Assembly (NCBI GenBank): GCA_029251065.1
Contig: JAQXEB010000146.1
Coordinates: forward strand, 1-12,430
Origin: Luminiphilus sp.
GTDB lineage: Bacteria > Pseudomonadota > Gammaproteobacteria > Pseudomonadales > Halieaceae
DNA: 12,430 bases
Direction of reading: 5' to 3'
Shown piece after piece: positions 6,971 to 12,430 of this stretch (its first letter is position 1; each line of letters opens with the position of its first letter). A program made the translations under genes and the position numbers. The notes beneath the pieces were generated by a model that searched no databases, was not told where the DNA came from, and worked only from the letters and a program-made list of their open reading frames with translations.

Positions 6971-8710
6971 ATGCAGATGTTGGATTTCCGGCACGTTTTA
7001 GAAGACTATTATCCAGAGTTCGTGAGGCACCGGCAGCGCACTGCTGACGCTATTGCCCGTCTGCTGAACATCGTATTTCTGCAAAAACGATTTAAGCAGT
7101 TCGAACAGAAATATTCGGGTCTTGAAGGCTTTGACTTCGTCGCGGCAGTACTCACATTTTTTGACTTCAGACTTCGTCTGCCCGAATCTCAGAAGGCTCG
7201 AATCCCTGCAACAGGGCGGCTTGTTATCGCGTCGAACCACCCGATCGGGTCACTCGATGGTATTGCGTTACTCGATCTGGTGCGTCAGGTTCGTACCGAT
7301 GTGCGCGTGGTGGCCAACGGCATGCTGATGCAGCTCAAGCCCTTGCGATCCGTCCTTCTCCCGGTCAACAACATGGGTGGCTCTACGGCGCGGCGCGACC
7401 TCCTGGCCATTAGGAAACACCTTGAAAGTGACGGTGTATTGATTATTTTCCCCGCGGGCGAAGTGTCGCGACTCGGACTCAAAGGGGTTCGTGATGGGGT
7501 CTGGAATAACGGTTTTGTCAAACTGGCTTCCGTGACAAAAGCACCCATCCTTCCGGTTTTTGTGGCCGGTAGTAACTCGGCTTTTTTTTACGGTCTAAGT
7601 GCGTTGCTCAAGCCCTTATCAACCGCATGGCTGATCCGTGAAATGTTTAAACAACAACACAAGACCGTCGATGTGCACATCGGTCGTCCCATTTCCTACA
7701 ACACTTACTCAGCCGATGGGCTTCCTACCACCACGCTGGCGGCGATGTTTAAAACCCACGTTTATCAGCTCGCGAGCCCGACCAAACCGGTATTCGAGTC
7801 GGTCGACAGTGTGGCTCAACCGGAGTTACGGTCGGTCTTGATCGAAGAGCTTGCGCACTGCGATCACTTAGGCTCAACGCCTGACGGGAAACAGATTTAC
7901 CTCACGACCATGGCGCAATCGCCGTGCATCATGCGGGAGATCGGCGTACTACGAGAGATTACATTTCGCTTAGCCGGTGAGGGATCGGGGCTCGCGCGCG
8001 ACATTGACCAGTTTGATCAAGACTATTACCAACTCCTCCTCTGGGACGACACAGAACGCGAGATTGTCGGTGCCTATCGCCTTGGAGACGCGTCTGAACT
8101 TATCGACAAACGCGGCATCAATGGCCTGTACACCAGTTCTCTCTTTGAATTCGATACGCAGATGGATCGCTTTTTCCGACACGGTTTGGAACTGGGAAGA
8201 AGTTTTGTGCAGCCCAAGTATCAAAGCCGACATGCACTCGACTATCTGTGGTCTGGTATTGGCGCTTTCGTAAAGCAAAGACCTCGAATACGCTACCTGT
8301 TCGGCTCTGCGTCAATATCTAGGTTTTATAAACAAGCCTCGATTGAGCGCATTGCCTATTACTACGGCACACATTTTAATCACATTGACGTGGGTGTTAC
8401 GCCGAAGACCCCATTACTCATTGCGGATAAAGCCCGCACTGCCCTCGCATCTGAGTTCGCAGGCCGAGACGCGGAGGAAGATTTTAAGACCTTGCGTGAC
8501 GCACTCGCTATCGACGGTGACCCTGTGCCGGTGCTGTACAAGCATTACGCTGGTGCCACACGTCCGGAAGGCGTGACCTTCACCGCGTTTAACATTGATC
8601 CCGATTTTAACGACTGTGTCGACGGATTCGTCATTGCTGATCTCACAAAACTAAAGCCAAAGAAGAAGAACCGGTACCTCGGAACCGACTGGACGCCACT
8701 CCCGCTTTAG
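6971..8710 (+). CDS. olsF: OlsF-like bifunctional acyltransferase (PlsC-like O-acyltransferase + OlsB-like GNAT N-acyltransferase)
   Basis: A 579-residue two-domain protein. The N-terminal half (about 60-265) is a PlsC/lysophospholipid-acyltransferase-like domain with the acceptor motif NHPIGSLDG (His90, Asp96), a conserved NNMGGS segment (133-138) and FPAGEVSR (160-167), the counterpart of the FPEG motif. The C-terminal half (about 300-560) resembles OlsB-type N-acyltransferases of the GNAT superfamily: REITFR (328-333), D-x-D-QYY-type segment (346-353), IVGAYRLG (365-372), LELGRSFV (406-413) and LWSGIGAF (426-433). This is the OlsF layout. OlsF N-acylates ornithine with a 3-hydroxyacyl chain and then O-acylates the lyso-lipid to give ornithine lipid at the inner membrane. 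The amino-acid substrate cannot be read from sequence, so a glycine or other aminolipid is possible. ATG 6971 has AGG only two bases away; the in-frame ATG at 6977 has better spacing (eight). It is divergent from the receptor operon and looks monocistronic. Confidence 0.8.
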   Translation: MQMLDFRHVLEDYYPEFVRHRQRTADAIARLLNIVFLQKRFKQFEQKYSGLEGFDFVAAVLTFFDFRLRLPESQKARIPATGRLVIASNHPIGSLDGIALLDLVRQVRTDVRVVANGMLMQLKPLRSVLLPVNNMGGSTARRDLLAIRKHLESDGVLIIFPAGEVSRLGLKGVRDGVWNNGFVKLASVTKAPILPVFVAGSNSAFFYGLSALLKPLSTAWLIREMFKQQHKTVDVHIGRPISYNTYSADGLPTTTLAAMFKTHVYQLASPTKPVFESVDSVAQPELRSVLIEELAHCDHLGSTPDGKQIYLTTMAQSPCIMREIGVLREITFRLAGEGSGLARDIDQFDQDYYQLLLWDDTEREIVGAYRLGDASELIDKRGINGLYTSSLFEFDTQMDRFFRHGLELGRSFVQPKYQSRHALDYLWSGIGAFVKQRPRIRYLFGSASISRFYKQASIERIAYYYGTHFNHIDVGVTPKTPLLIADKARTALASEFAGRDAEEDFKTLRDALAIDGDPVPVLYKHYAGATRPEGVTFTAFNIDPDFNDCVDGFVIADLTKLKPKKKNRYLGTDWTPLPL

Positions 8711-8719
8711 CGCAGCGGG
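8701..8719 (+). other. Inverted repeat across the OlsF-like stop codon
   Basis: CCCGCT (8701-8706) and AGCGGG (8714-8719) form a 6-bp stem whose loop contains the TAG stop. No T-run follows, so it is not a terminator on its own; it could stabilise the mRNA 3' end. Confidence 0.35.
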
Positions 8720-8762
8720 ACACAAAGTCATGCAGCAACGACACACGAGTGGTCAGGCAATG

Positions 8763-8799
8763 GCCGACTCCTTCGGGCCATAATCGGCGCATTTTTCTT
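8763..8799 (+). terminator. Possible weak terminator after the OlsF-like gene
   Basis: GCCGA (8763-8767) can pair with TCGGC (8784-8788), followed by GC and then ATTTTTCTT (8791-8799). The loop is long and the nested TGGCC/GGCCA pairing competes, so termination here is plausible but not strong. Confidence 0.3.
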
Positions 8800-8893
8800 G
8801 CTTAATTTTCGTAAGACACGATGTTTGTCGACGCGACCGCCGAATTTACCCGATAATCACCAAAATTGGGTATTGAGTGAAACTAAGAAGGCT

Positions 8894-8927
8894 TGAGTTT
8901 GTCTCAACAGAGCCCCATGTAATGGGG
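8894..8927 (+). promoter_or_regulatory. Two adjacent hairpins in the moxR leader
   Basis: TTGAG (8894-8898) pairs with CTCAA (8902-8906), and CCCCAT (8913-8918) pairs with ATGGGG (8922-8927) around a GTA loop. Both lie 25-60 bases before the moxR ATG. The Shine-Dalgarno-like AGG at 8940-8942 is outside the stems. A regulatory role is inferred from position only. The rest of the 242-base gap shows no gene, and no promoter I would call with confidence (GATAAT at 8852-8857 lacks a well-spaced -35). Confidence 0.3.
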
Positions 8928-8952
8928 TGAAATCGCTTTAGGTAACCGACAC

Positions 8953-9909
8953 ATGAATCACACCGCAATCACAGGTCTCGAAGACTGGCTGAGCCAGCAA
9001 ATCATTGGTCAGACCGACCTGGTTCGCAAACTACTGATCGCCGTACTTGCCGATGGACACCTTTTGGTCGAGGGTGCGCCAGGACTGGCAAAAACGCGCG
9101 CCATCAAGATGATGGCCGAGGGTGTTGAAGGCGACTTTCACCGCGTTCAGTTCACCCCCGATCTCCTCCCGGGTGACGTGACGGGCACTGACGTCTTCCG
9201 ACCGCAGCTGGGAACATTTGAGTTCCAAGCAGGACCCATATTTCATAACTTAGTACTGGCAGACGAAATTAATCGCGCACCCGCGAAAGTGCAGTCCGCG
9301 TTGCTTGAAGCGATGGCCGAACGCCAGGTCAGTGTCGGGGCGACGACCTATCCGCTGCCCGCTTTGTTTTTAGTCATGGCAACCCAGAACCCCATTGAAC
9401 AAGAAGGCACCTACCCACTTCCAGAAGCGCAATTAGACCGTTTTTTAATGCACGTGCGAGTCGACTACCCCAACTCTGAGGCTGAGCGTGAGATTCTCAA
9501 ATTAGCGCGGCGAGAGGCCTCATCGGGTGAAGCTGTCGATCAACCTGAAGTCTCAGAAGCTGTTATTTTTGCAGCGCGAGAGGAAGTACTCAAACTGCAT
9601 ATGTCGGATGCCGTTGAGGAGTACATCGTTCAACTCATCATGGCCACACGCCAACCGGAGGCCTATGACAAAGAACTGGCCAGCTGGATTGAATACGGCG
9701 CCTCACCGCGAGCAACGATTGGACTGGACCGGTGTGCTCGCGCGCACGCTTGGCTACTCGGAAGGGACTTTGTAAGTCCTGACGACGTCAAGGCTATGGC
9801 CTATGACGTCCTTAGACACCGTTTAGTGGTTAGTTATGACGGAGAAATTGCCGGTGTAACCGCCGACGATGTGATCGATAGACTCCTGGATCTAGTCCCC
9901 GTCGCCTAG
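8953..9909 (+). CDS. moxR: MoxR-family AAA+ ATPase
   Basis: A 318-residue cytoplasmic AAA+ ATPase of the MoxR family, whose members act with VWA-domain proteins as chaperone-like complexes. Visible motifs are the Walker A variant GAPGLAKT (41-48), Walker B LVLADEIN (100-107, Asp104/Glu105), sensor 1 ATQNP (143-147), LDRF with the arginine-finger region (161-164), and sensor 2 GASPRA (249-254). Length and motif order are normal for the family. The ATG at 8953 is preceded by AGG ten bases away. It is the first gene of the five-gene unit that continues with DUF58, DUF4381, batA and batB, and its stop lies 10 bases before the next start. The gene name follows the family; the client process is not determined by sequence. 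Confidence 0.93.
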   Translation: MNHTAITGLEDWLSQQIIGQTDLVRKLLIAVLADGHLLVEGAPGLAKTRAIKMMAEGVEGDFHRVQFTPDLLPGDVTGTDVFRPQLGTFEFQAGPIFHNLVLADEINRAPAKVQSALLEAMAERQVSVGATTYPLPALFLVMATQNPIEQEGTYPLPEAQLDRFLMHVRVDYPNSEAEREILKLARREASSGEAVDQPEVSEAVIFAAREEVLKLHMSDAVEEYIVQLIMATRQPEAYDKELASWIEYGASPRATIGLDRCARAHAWLLGRDFVSPDDVKAMAYDVLRHRLVVSYDGEIAGVTADDVIDRLLDLVPVA

Positions 9910-9919
9910 GCCACAGATC

Positions 9920-10852
9920 ATGACGAACTTCTTACCCAAAGGTCACAGAATTCTCGCTGAGCGGTTGATTGAAGGGCGCCACATTGCCCAGCAAATTAAT
10001 ATTAATGCGCAGTCAAAAGCACTCGCCCTTCTGGCGGGGCGTCGACGCGTGCGTCAACGAGGGCGCGGTGTCGACTTCGAAGAAGTGCGTCTTTACGCGG
10101 CAGGTGACGACGTGCGCACGATTGATTGGCGTGTGACCGCGCGGTCTGGAGAGCCCCACACCAAGCTTTTTCAAGAAGATCGTGAACAACCGATTGTTTT
10201 GTTGGTCGACCTCAGATCCGCCATGTGGTTTGGATCCAAAAACTGTTTTAAGTCTGTACTCGCCTCTCACATAGCATCTGTTCTCGCCTGGGCAGGACTT
10301 GAGGCGGGCGAGCGCGTCGGCGGAATCGCCATGACCAACAGCGGTTTATTCGAGATAAAGCCGCAACGCTCTAAACGCAGCGTGTTGAGGCTTTTACGGC
10401 TATTCGAATCCGCTTTGGGGCCCGATAACGATGACTTACCGGGAGACCCGAGCCCCGCAATATGGCCAACGGCGCTCGCGCAACTTAAAAACCTTTCGCG
10501 ACCCGGCGCACGGCTCATGATTATCAGTGACTTTAACGATTTCTCCTCAGACGATGGTGTCGAGAAAAGGCTCCGCGATGTCGTCGGACATCGACAAGTC
10601 GTGTGCTTTAGAATTACCGATCCATTGGACGCTGAGTTGCCGCCCGCGGGCCGTTATGCACTGTCAGCGAGTAGCGGCCAAGTCAAAATAGATACCTCGA
10701 ACGCGCGTTTGAGAGAACACTACCAAGCGGACTTTGCGGCCTCACAACAGCAGGTCAGTGAGTACCTCAAGCGTTATCAGGTGCCCGTCGTCACCGTGGA
10801 TACCAAAGACAACCCCAATGAGCTGCTACAGCGAGTTTTTCCGAAACGATGA
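9920..10852 (+). CDS. DUF58 domain protein of the moxR-bat operon
   Basis: A 310-residue soluble protein of the DUF58 family, a VWA-related fold regularly encoded next to moxR. The hallmark block is clear: RGRGVDFEEVR (47-57), YAAGDDVRTIDWRVTAR (59-75) and LFQEDREQPIVLLVDLRSAM (83-102). The metal-site-like segment reads D97-L-R-S-A rather than D-x-S-x-S, so classical MIDAS metal binding is doubtful; similar R-containing variants are usual in this family. A second strand with MIISDFNDF (200-208) matches the VWA core. The start ATG has AGG nine bases away overlapping the moxR stop codon, and its own TGA overlaps the next ATG. It probably acts with MoxR at the inner-membrane face; its precise role is unknown. 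Confidence 0.9.
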   Translation: MTNFLPKGHRILAERLIEGRHIAQQININAQSKALALLAGRRRVRQRGRGVDFEEVRLYAAGDDVRTIDWRVTARSGEPHTKLFQEDREQPIVLLVDLRSAMWFGSKNCFKSVLASHIASVLAWAGLEAGERVGGIAMTNSGLFEIKPQRSKRSVLRLLRLFESALGPDNDDLPGDPSPAIWPTALAQLKNLSRPGARLMIISDFNDFSSDDGVEKRLRDVVGHRQVVCFRITDPLDAELPPAGRYALSASSGQVKIDTSNARLREHYQADFAASQQQVSEYLKRYQVPVVTVDTKDNPNELLQRVFPKR

Positions 10853-11304
10853 ATCCTGAGCAGCTGCTAACCCAACTTCAGCCATTACGCGTCCCTGATC
10901 CAGTCGGATTCTGGCCCATGGCACCGATCTGGTGGCTCTTATTGATCGCAGCTGTCCTCGCGGCCACCGTCACAGCGGTCTGGTTTATCAGACGCTACAA
11001 GAGGTCCGCCTATCGACGGGAGGGTTTGACATGGCTTCGTGAGTTAGAGGCGCGTGATGCGGACGTATACGCCTTGAGTGCTGCACTTAAGACCACCGCA
11101 CTGAAGGTTTACCCACCGGAGACCGTCGCAGGTCTCTCGGGCACGGACTGGCCGCAATTCCTCAGAAGCAGCTGCCCAAAATTTGACAGCACCGCCCTTA
11201 CAATATTGACTCAAACCCACGCCCCAAAACCGAGCACACCTGACTCAACCGATTGGCAGAACGCGCAGCTTTGGATGCAGCACCACGAGGTGCCTCGTGC
11301 TTAA
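10849..11304 (+). CDS. DUF4381 membrane protein of the bat operon
   Basis: A 151-residue protein with a short N-terminal LRVPDPVGFWPMAPIWW stretch, one transmembrane helix (about 28-47), a basic RRYKRSAYRR stop-transfer segment, and a cytoplasmic helical region containing YPPETVAGLSGTDWPQFL (93-110). This matches the DUF4381 pattern, a small protein found between DUF58 and batA in gammaproteobacterial bat operons. The ATG overlaps the DUF58 stop as ATGA with only a weak upstream Shine-Dalgarno, so translation is probably coupled. Its 3' end overlaps the batA start by eight bases and encodes a hairpin that covers that start. The role is unknown; anchoring of the MoxR/VWA complex is a guess. 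Confidence 0.85.
   Translation: MNPEQLLTQLQPLRVPDPVGFWPMAPIWWLLLIAAVLAATVTAVWFIRRYKRSAYRREGLTWLRELEARDADVYALSAALKTTALKVYPPETVAGLSGTDWPQFLRSSCPKFDSTALTILTQTHAPKPSTPDSTDWQNAQLWMQHHEVPRA
11284..11299 (+). promoter_or_regulatory. Hairpin pairing the batA Shine-Dalgarno with its GTG start codon
   Basis: CACGAGG (11284-11290) and CCTCGTG (11293-11299) are perfect reverse complements around a TG loop (the closing pairs must open for a real loop). The left arm contains AGG six bases before the start; the right arm ends in the GTG start itself. Both lie inside the translated end of the DUF4381 gene. A ribosome finishing DUF4381 would melt the stem, which is how translational coupling usually works. 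Confidence 0.5.
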
Positions 11305-12289
11305 CTTTCTTTGGCCATGGGCGTTCGCGCTGATGCCACTTCCACTGTTGATGCGGCTCCTCCCTCCGGCGTCGGAATCACTTGGCGCCGCAATTCGCGC
11401 ACCCTTTACCGCGCGCTGGCAGCGACTCGAGGGACAGGGCAAGCTGTCCGCTAACGTCAACTCGGCGCGCGTGTTCGCGCTCTTTATTGCTTGGACACTC
11501 GTTGTGACAGCCATCGCAAGACCCCAATGGGTCGGAGAGCCCATTGAGCTGCCCAATACGGGGAGGGATTTAATGCTGAGTCTGGATCTGTCAGGCAGCA
11601 TGCAAATTCGCGATATGCAGGTGGGAAATCGCACGATATCGCGCGTCGAGGCAGTCAAGGCGATTGCCTCTGACTTTACCGAGCGACGCGTGGGTGATCG
11701 AGTCGGTCTTATTCTGTTTGGATCGAAAGCGTATGTTCAGGCACCACTGACGTTTGATACGACCACGGTCACCCAGTTCATTCGTGAAGCACAACTGGGA
11801 TTCGCAGGCGAGGACACCGCTATTGGTGACTCACTCGGACTTGCGATCAAACGGCTCCGAGATCGCCCTGCGGCCTCGCGGGTGTTGATTTTACTCACGG
11901 ACGGTCAAGACACGGCGAGCAGTGTCGATCCGATGGAGGCCGCTGCACTCGCCGCCCAACAAAGCGTCAAAGTCTATACGATCGGCATCAGTCGCAACCT
12001 TGGAACGAATAATGCGCGCGGTGGTGAGGTTGATGAGGCCCTACTTCGTGCCATTGCCGAAGCCACAGGTGGTGAATATTTCAGAGCTCGGGACCCACGA
12101 GAACTTCAAGCGATTTACAGCATCATCGATCAGCTTGAACCGGTCGAGCAAGACGCCAGTACCTTTCGGCCACGACGAGCACTCAGTTACTGGGCCATGC
12201 TGGGTGCGCTTCTCATGGGATCAATGGTGCTTCTGACTGGCGGTATCGTTTCGCGCCTCACAAGCACTCAAGGCGTTACTGCAGGATGA
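11297..12289 (+). CDS. batA: BatA-like VWA-domain membrane protein
   Basis: A 330-residue inner-membrane protein with helices at about 4-22 and 57-75, a VWA domain at about 90-280, and a C-terminal helix (about 298-318). An intact MIDAS motif DLSGS (97-101), a conserved Thr in GEDTAIGD (171-178) and LLTDGQD (199-205) predict divalent-metal binding. This is the BatA architecture (named for Bacteroides aerotolerance), a partner of MoxR ATPases. The start is GTG at 11297, chosen because AGG lies six bases upstream, the first residues MLNFLWPWAF fit the family's N-terminal helix, and it overlaps the previous gene by eight bases. The TGA overlaps the next ATG, so batA and batB are coupled. Confidence 0.92.
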   Translation: MLNFLWPWAFALMPLPLLMRLLPPASESLGAAIRAPFTARWQRLEGQGKLSANVNSARVFALFIAWTLVVTAIARPQWVGEPIELPNTGRDLMLSLDLSGSMQIRDMQVGNRTISRVEAVKAIASDFTERRVGDRVGLILFGSKAYVQAPLTFDTTTVTQFIREAQLGFAGEDTAIGDSLGLAIKRLRDRPAASRVLILLTDGQDTASSVDPMEAAALAAQQSVKVYTIGISRNLGTNNARGGEVDEALLRAIAEATGGEYFRARDPRELQAIYSIIDQLEPVEQDASTFRPRRALSYWAMLGALLMGSMVLLTGGIVSRLTSTQGVTAG

Positions 12290-12430
12290 TGGCATTGCAT
12301 TTTATTCGTCCCGAACTGCTCTGGCTGTTACCGGCAGTCCTGCCGTTAATCTTTCTTGCCTGGCGCAAGCAGTCCAGTGGTGGCGATTGGGCGAAGGCCA
12401 TTGACAGCGAACTACTGCCGCATTTGGTCG
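12286..12430 (+). CDS. batB: BatB-like VWA-domain protein, partial (C-terminus beyond the right edge)
   Basis: Forty-eight codons are present, starting at an ATG that overlaps the batA stop as ATGA; the next codon is also ATG (12289) and could be the true start. The residues FIRPELLWLLPAVLPLIFLAW form an N-terminal membrane helix (split here: FIRPELLWLL, then PAVLPLIFLAW), followed by DWAKAIDSELLPHLV, typical of BatB/VWA-TPR proteins of this operon type. The VWA and TPR regions lie outside the window, so the call rests on the N-terminus and gene order. Confidence 0.8.
   Translation, partial: MMALHFIRPELLWLLPAVLPLIFLAWRKQSSGGDWAKAIDSELLPHLV

Noticed and set aside
6859..7047. 62-codon plus-strand ORF at the front of the OlsF-like gene
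   Set aside because: It overlaps the acyltransferase in another frame and has no recognisable ribosome binding site or family resemblance.
7970..8278. Overlapping ORFs of about 100 codons on both strands inside the OlsF-like gene
   Set aside because: They are frame shadows of the GNAT domain, whose motifs are intact in the main frame.
11245..11658. 137-codon minus-strand ORF over the DUF4381/batA junction
   Set aside because: It is antisense to two well-supported genes with overlapping starts; no promoter or ribosome binding site was seen.

Overview
The window looks like chromosome from a marine-type gammaproteobacterium, possibly in or near the Halieaceae (OM60/NOR5). This is inferred from gene content: a DUF3833 lipoprotein, a large TonB-dependent receptor with N-terminal extension domains, an OlsF-type bifunctional acyltransferase, and the moxR-DUF58-DUF4381-batA-batB order. 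No rRNA, tRNA, mobile element or CRISPR was seen.

Positions 1-6646 are transcribed leftward (minus strand). A TonB-dependent receptor (3422-6646) is followed after 48 bases by a surface-type lipoprotein (593-3373) built from two full-length copies of one six-cysteine, Asp/Gly-rich, probably beta-helical domain. An intrinsic terminator (541-567) ends this pair. Then come a roughly 110-base stretch with two hairpins, a second strong minus-strand terminator (399-427), and, only 22 bases past that terminator, the start of a DUF3833 lipoprotein that runs off the left edge. A terminator this close to a ribosome binding site suggests a leader/attenuator or an sRNA.

Positions 6971-12430 are transcribed rightward. 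The first gene (6971-8710) has the two-domain layout of OlsF: an N-terminal PlsC-like O-acyltransferase and a C-terminal OlsB-like GNAT N-acyltransferase. That predicts synthesis of ornithine lipid or a related aminolipid. The 324-base divergent region between it and the receptor holds a weak PhoB-box-like direct repeat, notable because aminolipids often replace phospholipids under phosphate limitation.

After a 242-base gap with two leader hairpins, a tightly coupled operon begins: moxR (AAA+ ATPase), a DUF58 protein, a DUF4381 membrane protein, batA (VWA) and the start of batB. Intergenic distances shrink from 10 bases to ATGA overlaps. The batA GTG start and its Shine-Dalgarno sequence form the two arms of a perfect 7-bp hairpin inside the end of the DUF4381 gene, a probable translational-coupling device. 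The Bat system is an envelope-associated MoxR/VWA chaperone-like complex whose client is not evident here.

The least explained element is the receptor plus duplicated-lipoprotein pair. It resembles a SusC/SusD-like uptake pair in layout, but the lipoprotein shows no recognisable SusD features and its substrate cannot be read from sequence.
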